From the NCBI RefSeq assembly GCF_016862635.1, contig NZ_BONI01000079.1, forward strand, positions 1 to 44,502: a DNA stretch of 44,502 bases. Direction: 5' to 3'. Source of the DNA: Catellatospora coxensis (lineage in GTDB: Bacteria > Actinomycetota > Actinomycetes > Mycobacteriales > Micromonosporaceae). This document shows positions 23,785 to 33,582 of this stretch, in pieces. The notes beneath the pieces are model-generated. The model worked only from the letters and a program-made list of their open reading frames with translations. It was not told the DNA's origin and searched no databases. The first letter of the stretch is position 1. Each line of letters starts with the position of its first letter. The translations under genes and the position numbers were made by a program.

Positions 23785-24906
23785 TCACGCCGCCCGGCGG
23801 CGGGCCACCTCGGCCAGCGCGACGGCAGCGGCCACGGAGGCGTTGAGCGACTCGACCTCGGACACGATCGGGATGCTCACCCGCATGTCACACGTCTGCC
23901 CGACCAGCCGCCCGAGTCCACGGCCCTCCGACCCGACCACCACGACCAGCGGCCCGACCGCGGCCTCCAGCTGGTAAAGATCGGTCTCCCCGTCGGCGTC
24001 CAGCCCGACGACCACGAACCCCTCGGACTGCGCCTGCTTCAGCGCCCGGGTCATGTTGGTCACCTGCGCCACCGGCAGCCGCGCCGCCGCGCCCGCGCTG
24101 GTCCGCCACGCCGTCGCCGTGATGCCCGCGGCCCGTCGCTCGGGCACGAAGATGCCCTGCGCGCCGAACGCCGCCGCGGAGCGGATGACCGCGCCGAGGT
24201 TACGCGGGTCGGTGACCCCGTCCAGCGCCACCAGCAGCGGCTCCGGGTGCTCGATCGAGGCGGCGAGCATGTCCTCGAAGGTCTCGTACGCGTACGGCGG
24301 GACCTGGATGCCGATGCCCTGGTGCAGCACGCCACCGGTGAGCCGGTCGAGCTCGGCGCGGCTGATCTCCAGGATCGGGATGCCCCGGTCGCCCGCGGTG
24401 CGCACGATCTCGTTGACGCGCTCGTCGATGTCGATGCCCTGGGCGACGTAGAGCGCGGTCGCGGGCACGTGCGCGCGCAGCGCCTCGTTCACCGGGTTGC
24501 GGCCGACGAGCAGCTCCGGCGCGTCCTTCGGGGTCAGCGACTTGCGGCCGGGCGCGACCCGCGGGCCGCTGCGCACGGGAGCGCCGCCACGGCCGGCCGG
24601 GGTGCGCTTGGTCGGCACGCCCTTGCCGCCGTTGCCGCGGCCCCAGGTGGTGTCCTTGGTGCCGGGCTTGCCGATCTTCGGGGCACGACCCTCCGCTGCG
24701 GCGGCCTTGCGCTCCTTGTCCTGCTTCCAGGCGGTCTTCGAGGGCAGTTTCTCGGTGCCCGAGTAACCCTTGTGCCAGGGACGCTCGTCGGCGGGCAGCG
24801 TCTTGCCCCGCCCCTTCAGGGTGTCCTTGCCCTTGCCGCCCGTCCCCTTGACGGCGGTCTTCTTGCTGACCTGGCGTATGTTCCGGCGTTGCGAGTTGCC
24901 CGGCAT
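23785..24906 (-). CDS. rlmB: 23S rRNA (guanosine-2'-O-)-methyltransferase, SpoU/TrmH family
   Basis: A protein of 373 residues. The N-terminal 130 residues are a disordered, Lys/Arg/Gly-rich tail common in actinobacterial RlmB. A small substrate-binding domain follows (LLVGRNPVNEALRAH). The SPOUT methyltransferase has the three motifs: ALDGVTDPRNLGAVIRSAAAFG, VVVVGSEGRGLGRLV and VSIPIVSEVESLNASVAAA. It methylates the 2'-OH of G2251 in 23S rRNA using S-adenosylmethionine. The ATG overlaps the cysS stop by one base (TAATG), so translation is coupled to cysS, a pairing common in actinobacteria. Confidence 0.95.
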   Translation of the reverse strand: MPGNSQRRNIRQVSKKTAVKGTGGKGKDTLKGRGKTLPADERPWHKGYSGTEKLPSKTAWKQDKERKAAAAEGRAPKIGKPGTKDTTWGRGNGGKGVPTKRTPAGRGGAPVRSGPRVAPGRKSLTPKDAPELLVGRNPVNEALRAHVPATALYVAQGIDIDERVNEIVRTAGDRGIPILEISRAELDRLTGGVLHQGIGIQVPPYAYETFEDMLAASIEHPEPLLVALDGVTDPRNLGAVIRSAAAFGAQGIFVPERRAAGITATAWRTSAGAAARLPVAQVTNMTRALKQAQSEGFVVVGLDADGETDLYQLEAAVGPLVVVVGSEGRGLGRLVGQTCDMRVSIPIVSEVESLNASVAAAVALAEVARRRAA

Positions 24907-26321
24907 TACAGTTCACTTCCGATCGTCCAGCGTGGACCGTGCGGGGTGTCCTCCACCACGACTCCGGCCTGTTTGAGCTGATCCCGCACGGCGTCCGCGG
25001 CGGCCCAGTCCTTGCGTCCACGTGCGGCCGTACGCTGCTCGAGGGCGAGCGCGACCAGCGCGTCGACCGTGCTGCGCAGCCCGCTGCCGCTCTTGCTCTC
25101 GGCCCAGGCCGCGTCGAGCGGGTCGATGCCGAGCACACCGAGCATGGCCCGGACGCTGCCCAGCGCGCCCGCGGCGGCCTTGTCGTTCCCGGCGGCCAGC
25201 GCGGTGTTGCCCTCGCGCACCACCTCGTGCAGGGCCGCGAGCGCGGCCGAGGTGTTCAGGTCGTCGTCCATGGCGGCCGTGAAGTCGGCGCACAGCATCG
25301 TCGGCTCGACGACCCCGACCAGTTCCACGGCGCGCTGCACGAAACCCTCGATGCGGCGGTACGCCGTGGCGGCCTCCTCCAGCGCGCCCCAGCTGAAGTC
25401 GATCCGGGCCCGGTAGTGCGGGGACAGCATGTAGTAGCGCAGGTCGACGGGCCGGATGCCGCGCTCGGTGACCGCGTCCAGGTCGATGACGTTGCCGAGC
25501 GACTTGCTCATCTTGGCCTCGCCGAGGTTGAGCAGGCCGTGGTGCACCCAGAACCGGGCGAACGCGAGCCCGGCGGCGCGCGACTGCGCCTGCTCGTTCT
25601 CGTGGTGCGGGAAGACCAGGTCGAGGCCGCCGCCGTGGATGTCGAACTCCGCGCCCAGGTAGCGCTTGGCCATCGCGGAGCACTCGATGTGCCAGCCGGG
25701 CCGGCCGCGGCCCCACGGCGAGGGCCACTCGGCGTCGTCGGGCTCCTCGGTCTTCGCGCCCTTCCACAGCGCGAAGTCGCGCGGGTCGCGCTTGGCCCGC
25801 TCCGGGCCGTCGGGCGCGGCCAGCATGTCGGCGGGGCGCTGCCCGGACAGGGCGCCGTACTCGGCGAAGGAGCTGACGGAGAAGTAGACGTCGCCGCTGC
25901 CGTCGTTGCTCGGGTACGCGTTGCCACGCTCGATCAGCTCGGTGATCAGCTCGTGCATCTCGGGCACGTGCCCGGTGGCCCGCGGCTCGTACGTCGGGGC
26001 GAGCACGTTCAGCGCCCGGTAGGCGGCGGCGAGCGTCACCTCGTTGGCGTACGCGATCGACCAGAACGGGCGACCCTGCTCAACCGACTTGGCGAGGATC
26101 TTGTCGTCGATGTCGGTGATGTTGCGCACGAACACGACGTCGTAGCCCGAGTGGATCAGCCAGCGCCGCAGCACGTCGTAGTTGACGCCCGAGCGCAGGT
26201 GGCCGATGTGCGGGCCGGACTGGACGGTGAGACCACACAGGTACACGGAGGCCTGACCGGGAACGCGCGGCACGAAGTCGCGCACCTGTCTGGTCGCGGT
26301 GTCAAAGAGTCTCAACGTCAC
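24906..26321 (-). CDS. cysS: Cysteinyl-tRNA synthetase
   Basis: A protein of 471 residues, normal for bacterial CysRS. Class I signatures are PHIGH (HIGH at 38-41) and KMSKSLGN. Zinc ligands are expected at Cys29 (YLCGLTV), Cys in HIECSAMA and His/Glu in HGGGLDLVFPHHENE. It charges tRNA-Cys with cysteine. GTG at 26321 is chosen because the family begins at LRLFDTATR and TATCCT lies 6 nt upstream; a longer frame to 26420 is unsupported. The gene is translationally coupled to rlmB. Confidence 0.96.
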   Translation of the reverse strand: MTLRLFDTATRQVRDFVPRVPGQASVYLCGLTVQSGPHIGHLRSGVNYDVLRRWLIHSGYDVVFVRNITDIDDKILAKSVEQGRPFWSIAYANEVTLAAAYRALNVLAPTYEPRATGHVPEMHELITELIERGNAYPSNDGSGDVYFSVSSFAEYGALSGQRPADMLAAPDGPERAKRDPRDFALWKGAKTEEPDDAEWPSPWGRGRPGWHIECSAMAKRYLGAEFDIHGGGLDLVFPHHENEQAQSRAAGLAFARFWVHHGLLNLGEAKMSKSLGNVIDLDAVTERGIRPVDLRYYMLSPHYRARIDFSWGALEEAATAYRRIEGFVQRAVELVGVVEPTMLCADFTAAMDDDLNTSAALAALHEVVREGNTALAAGNDKAAAGALGSVRAMLGVLGIDPLDAAWAESKSGSGLRSTVDALVALALEQRTAARGRKDWAAADAVRDQLKQAGVVVEDTPHGPRWTIGSEL

Positions 26322-26327
26322 CGGACA

Positions 26328-26333
26328 AGGATA
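26328..26333 (-). promoter_or_regulatory. -10-like hexamer of cysS inside a 13-bp gap
   Basis: TATCCT, 6-nt spacer, GTG at 26321. It begins only 2 nt after the stop of the preceding gene, so any -35 lies in that gene's coding sequence. Confidence 0.45.
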
Positions 26334-26334
26334 G

Positions 26335-27156
26335 TCAATGCGAGGCGATCCATCGCGACTGCAGCCACCGCAACGCCTCAAGCTCATCCGGATCGACGGC
26401 GATTCGATACTCACGGCCATCAGTGCCGGTGATGCCGATCACCGCCAGGTCTCCGATCGCCGCCCGGTCCGCCTTCGTCGACGGCGTCTCGGGCAGCACC
26501 GCACCCCCGAGCACGGGGATGGCCCGGCGGGCGATGCCGCCGGCCTGCGAGATGCTCAGCGAGGTCTCGTCGGCGCGCAGCCATCCGCTCAGCCACCCGT
26601 TGCGGGCGTACGCCGACGTCGTGCCGTACACCTGGCCCGGGATCTCCAGGGGCTCACCGGACTGCACCAGCCGCAGCGACGTCTCGCCCGACACGACGAT
26701 GTCGTCCTGCTCGGCAACGACCGGCGCGCCGAGCGAGCGCGGCGCGCCGTGCACCCGGACCTCTTCGCGGACCGCGTCGATCAGCGCCGCGCTGCCCCGC
26801 CAGCCGGCTGCCCGGCCGTAATAGCGCCACCGCCGGCCGTCGGCGGACCTGCCTCGTGCGACGATCACCCACGGCACCCCGAACACCACGCGCGCCAGCA
26901 CCCACAGGGGCAGCAGCAGGAGCACCAGCAGCCACTCGATGGCGAGGAAGACCAGCAGCAGCACGGCCGGGAACGCCACGATGATCATCAGCACCATCAC
27001 GCAGCCGAACATGCCCTCGGCACCGGCCAGCGGCACGAGCTGGCTGCTGTCCCCGAGCCCCTGGCCGTCGGAGCGCCGCCGCGCGGGACGCCACGGCAGC
27101 CAGCGACGGCCCACCCACCACTCGTGCCCGTCCGGACCGGTCACCCTGTCGACCAT
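26335..27156 (-). CDS. Membrane protein of unknown function
   Basis: About 273 residues. A Trp-rich N-terminal segment (GPDGHEWWVGRRWLPWR) precedes two or three close hydrophobic stretches (FGCVMVLMIIVAFPAVLLLVFLAIE and LLVLLLLPLWVLARVVFG). A roughly 150-residue soluble C-terminal domain follows, ending in DELEALRWLQSRWIASH. I do not recognise a family. The start is uncertain: ATG 27156 or 27165, neither with a strong ribosome binding site; CACGAT lies 7 nt before 27156. It lies 13 bp upstream of cysS on the same strand, but cysS has its own probable promoter. Confidence 0.75.
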   Translation of the reverse strand: MVDRVTGPDGHEWWVGRRWLPWRPARRRSDGQGLGDSSQLVPLAGAEGMFGCVMVLMIIVAFPAVLLLVFLAIEWLLVLLLLPLWVLARVVFGVPWVIVARGRSADGRRWRYYGRAAGWRGSAALIDAVREEVRVHGAPRSLGAPVVAEQDDIVVSGETSLRLVQSGEPLEIPGQVYGTTSAYARNGWLSGWLRADETSLSISQAGGIARRAIPVLGGAVLPETPSTKADRAAIGDLAVIGITGTDGREYRIAVDPDELEALRWLQSRWIASH

Positions 27157-27194
27157 GCGCGGCATCGTGCCACGCCGGGACAAACGGCCGCGAC

Positions 27195-27860
27195 TCAGTT
27201 GTTGAGGGAGGCCACCGCGTCCGGCAGCTCGGTCAGGTCGGCGATCACGACGTCGGCGCGCACCGGTCCGGGCGCGGGGGTGCCCGACCTGTTCAACCAG
27301 ACGGTACGCAGACCCGCGCCCGCCGCCCCGGCGACGTCATGGTCGTAGGAGTCCCCGACGTACACCACCTCGTGCGGCTGCGCCGACGCCGCGGCGAGCA
27401 CCGCGTCGAAGAAGCCGCGGGCCGGCTTCTTCGGCACCCCGTTCTCCAGCGCGTACAGCTCGAACGCGAAGCGCCCGGCGAGCCCGCACCGGTCGGCCAG
27501 GCTGTTGGCGTTCGTCGCGTACCCGAGCCGGTAGTCGCGGCTCAGCTTGTCCAGCACCGCCGCCACCCCGTCGAACGGGCGCGAGTTGGCGTACCGGACC
27601 TCGAAGAACAGCTCCAGCCAGCGGTCCAGCTCGTGCTCGCGGCCGGCCCGGGCCAGGGTGTGCCGCATCGCGGCGGCCCGGATGTCGCGTGCGGGCCGGT
27701 CGGCCAGCAGCGTCCAGTGGTCCTCGGCGTCGGCCGCGAACAGCTCCAGCGTCAGCGCCGGGTCCGCCACCGCGGCGGTGACCGCGCTCAGGCCCGCGTT
27801 CACGGCGGTGCGGATGTCCACCAGCGTGTCGTCGGCGTCGAAGGCGACAGTTGTGATCAT
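27195..27860 (-). CDS. HAD-superfamily hydrolase, paralogue 1
   Basis: A protein of 221 residues. HAD motif I FDADDTLVD near residues 7-15, motif II in the LGYATNANS segment, motif III Lys in GVPKKPARGFF, and motif IV VYVGDSYDHDV. An alpha-helical cap lies between motifs I and II. Such enzymes dephosphorylate small metabolites; substrate unknown. It shares its full layout and several segments (GYATN.NS.ADRCGL, KKPA..FF, VYVGD.Y.HDV) with the next upstream gene, so the two arose by duplication. TAACGT lies 6 nt before the ATG. Confidence 0.92.
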   Translation of the reverse strand: MITTVAFDADDTLVDIRTAVNAGLSAVTAAVADPALTLELFAADAEDHWTLLADRPARDIRAAAMRHTLARAGREHELDRWLELFFEVRYANSRPFDGVAAVLDKLSRDYRLGYATNANSLADRCGLAGRFAFELYALENGVPKKPARGFFDAVLAAASAQPHEVVYVGDSYDHDVAGAAGAGLRTVWLNRSGTPAPGPVRADVVIADLTELPDAVASLNN

Positions 27861-27866
27861 CGGTAC

Positions 27867-27872
27867 ACGTTA
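27867..27872 (-). promoter_or_regulatory. -10-like hexamer, leaderless HAD gene 1
   Basis: TAACGT, 6-nt spacer, ATG at 27860. It marks a separate promoter from HAD gene 2. Confidence 0.45.
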
Positions 27873-27951
27873 GCGGAACCGCAGGTCAGCGCCCTGCACC
27901 GTCACTCGCAGGGGGTACCCCGTCCCATGTCGCGGGACGTCGCCGGGCCGG

Positions 27952-28626
27952 TCAGGCGAGGCCGCGCAGCGCTGCCGGCAGCTGTGCCAGGCGCTCGACC
28001 ACCAGGTCCGGCACGACCGGGCCGGGCAGGTCGCGGCCGCCGCGGTTGACCCACACGGTACGCATCCCCGCCGCGGCCGGCGCCACGACGTCGTGGTGGT
28101 AGTTGTCGCCCACGTAGACGATCTCTCCCGGGCTCGTGCCCGTGGCCGCGCCCACCGCGGCGAAGAACTCCGGCGCGGGCTTCTTCGGCAGGCCGCCCTG
28201 GTGGGCGTACAGCTCGAAGGCGAATTCGCCGCCCAGCCCGCACCGGTCCGCCGTCGAGTTGCCGTTGGTCGCATAGCCCAGCAGGTACGCCGCCCGCAGC
28301 TCGGCCAGCGTCGCCAGCGCGTCCGGGAACGGCCGGGTCTGCTCGTACCGGTGCCGGAAGAACAGCTCATAGTGCTCGTCGAGATGCCGGTCCAGGCCGA
28401 AGCGGGCCAGCGACCGGCGCAGCGACTCGCGCCGGATGTACGGCACGGGCGCCCCCGGGTCCTCGGCGAACACCTCCTGCCAGCTCTCCCGCAGGTGCTC
28501 GCGGGTCAGCGCCAGGCCCGGCTCCAGCGCGCGCAGGCTGCCGAGCACCTGCTCCAGCGCGTAGTCGACCGCCGGGCGCAGATCCAGCAACGTCTCGTCC
28601 GCGTCGAACACCACCGCCTTGATCAC
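27952..28626 (-). CDS. HAD-superfamily hydrolase, paralogue 2
   Basis: A protein of 224 residues with motif I VFDADETLLD, motif II region LGYATNGNSTADRCGL, motif III GLPKKPAPEFF and motif IV VYVGDNYHHDV. The same family as the gene at 27195-27860, with a somewhat longer helical cap. Phosphatase on an unknown small substrate. GTG at 28626 has TAGAGT 6 nt upstream; a divergent IclR regulator begins at 28669, so the two share a very short control region. A role for that regulator here is possible but untested. Confidence 0.92.
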   Translation of the reverse strand: MIKAVVFDADETLLDLRPAVDYALEQVLGSLRALEPGLALTREHLRESWQEVFAEDPGAPVPYIRRESLRRSLARFGLDRHLDEHYELFFRHRYEQTRPFPDALATLAELRAAYLLGYATNGNSTADRCGLGGEFAFELYAHQGGLPKKPAPEFFAAVGAATGTSPGEIVYVGDNYHHDVVAPAAAGMRTVWVNRGGRDLPGPVVPDLVVERLAQLPAALRGLA

Positions 28627-28632
28627 TCCGCC

Positions 28633-28638
28633 ACTCTA
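28633..28638 (-). promoter_or_regulatory. -10-like hexamer, leaderless HAD gene 2
   Basis: TAGAGT, 6-nt spacer, GTG at 28626. Confidence 0.45.
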
Positions 28639-28656
28639 GTCATGCCGGTCGACGCC

Positions 28657-28662
28657 TACGCT
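28657..28662 (+). promoter_or_regulatory. -10-like hexamer, leaderless IclR gene
   Basis: TACGCT, 6-nt spacer, GTG at 28669. Only about 18 bp separate it from the opposing HAD hexamer. Confidence 0.45.
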
Positions 28663-28668
28663 TGGCGC

Positions 28669-29286
28669 GTGGACACCGCACAGACGCTCGACCGCGGGCT
28701 GCGCCTGCTGACCCTGGTCGCGGACACCCCCGGCGGGCTCACCGTGACCGAGGCCGCCAACCGCCTCGGCGTCGGCCGCGCCGTGGTGTACCGGCTGGTC
28801 ACCACGCTCACCGAGCACTCCCTGGTCCGCCGCGACTCCGCCGGGCGGCTGCGGCTCGGCGTGGGGCTGCTGCACCTGGCCCGGCGCGCCCAGCCACTGC
28901 TCGCCGACGCGGCCCTGCCGGCCCTGCGCCGCCTGGCCGACCAGGTCCACGCCACCGCCCACCTCACCGTCGCCGACGGCGACGAGGCCGTCGCCGTGGC
29001 CGTCGTCGAGCCCAGCTCCACGATGTTCCACGTCGCCTACCGCACCGGCTCCCGGCACCCACTCGACTCCGGCGCCGCAGGCCGCGCCATCCTCTCCGAC
29101 GCCGCAGGCTGGACCGTCTCCTCCGGCGAACTCCAACCCGGCGCCTACGGCATAGCCGCCCGCGTCCACGCCGTCGAAGGCCTCCGCGCCTCCGTCGGCG
29201 TCGTCGCCCTGGCCCCCCTCGACGCCCCCACCGTCGGCCCCCTCGTGGTAGCCGCCGCCACCACCATCACCACCGCCCTCTCCTGA
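28669..29286 (+). CDS. IclR-family transcriptional regulator
   Basis: A protein of 205 residues, shorter than the usual 240-260. The winged helix is at about 5-60 (QTLDRGLRLLTLV...LTVTEAANRLGVGRAVVYRLVTTL). The C-terminal effector domain is present (ALRRLADQVHATAHLTVADGDEAVAV, then GSRHPLDSGAAGRAIL). GTG at 28669 is preferred over the in-frame ATG at 28642 because a -10-like hexamer fits and the family starts here. Divergent from the HAD pair. Effector and targets are unknown. Confidence 0.9.
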   Translation: MDTAQTLDRGLRLLTLVADTPGGLTVTEAANRLGVGRAVVYRLVTTLTEHSLVRRDSAGRLRLGVGLLHLARRAQPLLADAALPALRRLADQVHATAHLTVADGDEAVAVAVVEPSSTMFHVAYRTGSRHPLDSGAAGRAILSDAAGWTVSSGELQPGAYGIAARVHAVEGLRASVGVVALAPLDAPTVGPLVVAAATTITTALS

Positions 29287-29307
29287 CCCCCTGCCGGGCC
29301 GCCGGGC

Positions 29308-29390
29308 CCAAGGTCATCCGACTTGCCTGGCACCTGTGCGTATCTTGAAGCCGCATTCGCCCAGGTGCCTGGCAAGTCGGATGACCTTGG
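29308..29390. repeat. Palindromic repeat family A, copy 2 (best copy)
   Basis: 29-bp arms, 29308-29336 and 29362-29390, 28 of 29 positions paired (core GGTCATCCGACTTGCC). The centre TGCGTATCTTGAAGCCGCAT is the reverse complement of the centres of copies 1 and 3, so this copy is in opposite orientation. It is 21 nt past the IclR stop. Confidence 0.92.
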
Positions 29391-29420
29391 CGGGCGACGG
29401 TCGTGCGGTGGCAGGCAGGT

Positions 29421-29484
29421 TCGTCCACAGGTGTCCACAGGCGATCCATATGGTTTTCCACAGGGGCGGGGTGGGTTATCCACA
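29421..29484 (+). promoter_or_regulatory. Cluster of four DnaA-box-like 9-mers
   Basis: TCGTCCACA (29421-29429), GTGTCCACA (29431-29439), TTTTCCACA (29454-29462) and TTATCCACA (29476-29484), all in one orientation and each followed by G. The last is the perfect DnaA-box consensus. Starts are offset 10, 23 and 22 bp. No origin genes (dnaA, dnaN, rpmH) are near. Confidence 0.6.
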
Positions 29485-29527
29485 GGGCTGCGCACAGGCG
29501 GCGCGGATTTGCGGCACGCTGTGCGGC

Positions 29528-30421
29528 GTGCGACGAGTCGATCGACCCAGGCGACTGGCCTGGCAGGTGTTCCGCGGGTCCGACGCCCTGCGGGAAGGGC
29601 TGCTGACTGCCGAGCAGTTACGCGGCGACAACTGGATGAGCGTCGGCTACAACGTCTTCGCCGACAGCAGGCTCGACCGCGACCACGAGCTGAGCTGCCG
29701 CGCACTCGCCCTGGACCTGCCGTCCCACGCGTACTTCGCCGGGCCGTCCGCCGCGAGCCTGCACGGCGTGGCGCATGCCGCCGCCTTCGGCGACGCCGCG
29801 CATCTGGTGGTGCCCGCAGGAACCCGGCTCAACCAGCGCAAACACGCGACGGTCCACCGTATGCGGCTCAGCGACGACGAGGTCGAGGTGCACCGGGGCT
29901 TCCCCGTCACCCGGCCGTTGCGCACCTGCTGGGATCTCGTGCTCTGGCTGGACCTGGTGCCCGCGGTCACCATCATCGACGCCCTGCTGCACGCCAAACT
30001 GGTGACCGCCGCCGAACTCGGCGAACTGGCCCACAGCCGCTTCGGCCGGCACGGCGCGGCCCGAGCCGCCAGGGCGTTCGCGCTGGCCGACGGCCGCGCC
30101 GAGTCCCCGCAGGAGTCCCGCCTACGGGTGGGCCTGATCCGCGCCGGTCTACCCCGTCCGGAACTGCAGCACCCCGTCACGGCGGGCGGTCGTGTGCTGC
30201 ACCCCGACCTGGCCTGGCCCGATTTCAAGGTCGCCATCGAGTACGACGGCGAGTGGCACGACGCACCCGACCAGTTCCACCTGGACCGGCGTCGCCTCAA
30301 CCTGCTCGTCAACGACGGCTGGATCGTCCTGCACGTGACCAGCCGCCGGATGCGCACCGACTTCGCGGGCATCGTCCGCGAGGCGAAAACCGCCCTCCGC
30401 TCCCGCGGCTGGCGCCCCTAG
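29528..30421 (+). CDS. DUF559 (Vsr-like endonuclease fold) protein with AbiEi-like N-terminus
   Basis: A protein of 297 residues. The N-terminal two thirds resemble the regulator/antitoxin-like AbiEi fold found with DUF559 in actinobacteria (GLLTAEQLRGDNW, HAYFAGPSAASLHG, HRGFPVTRPLRTCWDLV). The C-terminal 100 residues are DUF559, related to very-short-patch-repair nucleases: HPDLAWPDFKVAIEYDGEWH carries the acidic cluster. No partner toxin (AbiEii) lies beside it. GTG at 29528 has only a weak -10-like CACGCT 7 nt upstream. The gene is preceded by four DnaA-box-like sites and bracketed by opposite copies of palindrome family A. Cellular role unknown. Confidence 0.82.
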   Translation: MRRVDRPRRLAWQVFRGSDALREGLLTAEQLRGDNWMSVGYNVFADSRLDRDHELSCRALALDLPSHAYFAGPSAASLHGVAHAAAFGDAAHLVVPAGTRLNQRKHATVHRMRLSDDEVEVHRGFPVTRPLRTCWDLVLWLDLVPAVTIIDALLHAKLVTAAELGELAHSRFGRHGAARAARAFALADGRAESPQESRLRVGLIRAGLPRPELQHPVTAGGRVLHPDLAWPDFKVAIEYDGEWHDAPDQFHLDRRRLNLLVNDGWIVLHVTSRRMRTDFAGIVREAKTALRSRGWRP

Positions 30422-30495
30422 ATCACTCGACTTGCCAGGCACCTGGGCGAATGGCGCTTCAGGATACGCACAGGTGCCAGGCAAGTCCGACGATC
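30421..30495. repeat. Palindromic repeat family A, copy 3
   Basis: Arms 30421-30445 and 30471-30495 (core CTTGCCAGGCACCTG), centre GGCGAATGGCGCTTCAGGATA. It abuts the DUF559 stop and lies between convergent genes, hence a probable bidirectional terminator. Confidence 0.88.
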
Positions 30496-30510
30496 AACAG
30501 GCCGGGCGGG

Positions 30511-32166
<1,656 letters not shown>

Positions 32167-32173
32167 GCGAAAA

Positions 32174-32179
32174 AGGGTA
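32174..32179 (-). promoter_or_regulatory. -10-like hexamer, leaderless fumarase gene
   Basis: TACCCT, 7-nt spacer, GTG at 32166. Confidence 0.45.
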
Positions 32180-32215
32180 CTCATGTGCCATCGGGTCGCA
32201 GAATTCGCGCCCTGG

Positions 32216-33535
32216 CTAATCGAACGGGAGGTAACCGAGATCACGCCGCTGGCCCAACAGCAGGCCCTTGTCGTCGGCGGCGAGCACCTCGGCGTCCGAC
32301 TTGACCTCCTTGCGCACCTTGCCGTCCTCCGGGTTCAGCACGATCACCCGGTTCGGGCCGCGGTCGGACACGACGACCACGGTGCCGCGCAGCGCAGCCG
32401 ACGCCTCCGGGCTGATCTTGCGGTGCCACAGCGCCTTGGGCTTGCCCGGGTTCTTCCCGTCGGGGACCACCCCGCTCAGCCGGCGGCCGTCGGCGGAGCG
32501 CACCAGGACCAGCCCATTGGTCACCCCCACGATGTGCTCGCCCGCGGCGCACAGCAGCACCTGCTCGCCGAGGCCCGCCTCGATCAGCTGCTCCCGGCCG
32601 TCGATCGTCAATCCGACAAGGGCGCTGTCGGTGCCCATGGGCAGCCGGCGCTGGTCGCAGCCGCCGCCGTCGAAGGTGCGCAGGTGCTGCCCGGCCGGCA
32701 GGGGCCAGACCCGCTGCCGGCTCACCGCGTCGAGCGCGACGACGGAAACATCGCAGCCCCCGTCGCGCGGGGTCGCGGTGCTGCGCACGACACGCCCGCC
32801 CGCGACAATGATCTTGTCGCGGCGGCCGGGTTCCAGGGGCGGATCCAGCCGCGGCTCCGACCGGCGCGGATCGACGACGTACACCTTGCCGTCTATGGGG
32901 AAGGCCAGCAGCTCCGGGCGGGTGCCCGGCTCGTGGCGGTCGGCGATCCGGTCCGACGGGATCGGCTGCGTGCCCAGCAGCTCCGGATTGTCGGCGAAGA
33001 GCACGAACCCCATGCCGGGCAGGCCGGTGGACCAGATCTTCGTGCCGGTGCCGGGCGCGCGGCCGGTGACCTCGCAATCCTTGGGCGTACGGCAGGCCAC
33101 GTCGACGACCTCGTCCCGGTACGTCCACACGGCGGAGGCCTCCTCGTCGCGCCACACCACCGCGCCCGTCCGCGGGTCGAGCGCCTGATACCCCTTGACC
33201 AGCAGCTTTCCCGCGAGGATGACCGGCTTGTCGGCCGGACCGGCGACCGCCGACCAGTCCGCCTCGGTCGCGAAGTTGCGCCGGCCGTTGAACCGGCTCA
33301 GCGCCTCGACCGAGTCCCGGTGCTCGACGATCACGTAGTCGTCGGTCAGCGTCACCGTCTGCGGGGTGCTGCCGAGCCGCTCCTGCCAGCGCGGCAGCGG
33401 GTCGGAGACCGGGCCGCTCGTGTTGAGCCAGGCCCACAGGTCAGGGAACGGGTTCCAGACGCCGGTGCTCACGAGCACGGTCAGCGCCACGGCCACTGCC
33501 ACGAGCCAGCCTGCGCCAGCCCTCCCCTGAGCCAT
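32216..33535 (-). CDS. Membrane-anchored PQQ-like beta-propeller protein
   Basis: A protein of 439 residues. A short N-terminal signal/anchor ([19 protein letters not shown]) precedes repeated propeller blades with the pattern xVWxxxxD and [14 protein letters not shown]. Two Cys pairs ([10 protein letters not shown] and GGGCDQ region) may be disulfides. PQQ-like propellers of this type usually have no cofactor and act as extracellular scaffold or sensor. No transport or enzyme partner is adjacent. ATG at 33535 has TACCCT 6 nt upstream. A second protein of similar design is at 42396-43661. Confidence 0.82.
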   Translation of the reverse strand: MAQGRAGAGWLVAVAVALTVLVSTGVWNPFPDLWAWLNTSGPVSDPLPRWQERLGSTPQTVTLTDDYVIVEHRDSVEALSRFNGRRNFATEADWSAVAGPADKPVILAGKLLVKGYQALDPRTGAVVWRDEEASAVWTYRDEVVDVACRTPKDCEVTGRAPGTGTKIWSTGLPGMGFVLFADNPELLGTQPIPSDRIADRHEPGTRPELLAFPIDGKVYVVDPRRSEPRLDPPLEPGRRDKIIVAGGRVVRSTATPRDGGCDVSVVALDAVSRQRVWPLPAGQHLRTFDGGGCDQRRLPMGTDSALVGLTIDGREQLIEAGLGEQVLLCAAGEHIVGVTNGLVLVRSADGRRLSGVVPDGKNPGKPKALWHRKISPEASAALRGTVVVVSDRGPNRVIVLNPEDGKVRKEVKSDAEVLAADDKGLLLGQRRDLGYLPFD

Positions 33536-33541
33536 CCGGCC

Positions 33542-33547
33542 AGGGTA
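33542..33547 (-). promoter_or_regulatory. -10-like hexamer, leaderless propeller gene
   Basis: TACCCT, 6-nt spacer, ATG at 33535. Confidence 0.45.
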
Positions 33548-33582
33548 GCCAGGAAACCGTCAAACGTGAGTGACTGTCCGAT

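Noticed and set aside
29421..29484. Chromosomal replication origin
   Set aside because: No dnaA, dnaN, rpmH or parAB nearby, no AT-rich unwinding region, and only four boxes in one orientation.
29528..30421. Complete AbiE toxin-antitoxin system
   Set aside because: Only the AbiEi-like part fused to DUF559 is present; neighbours are an IclR regulator and a fumarase, with no AbiEii toxin.
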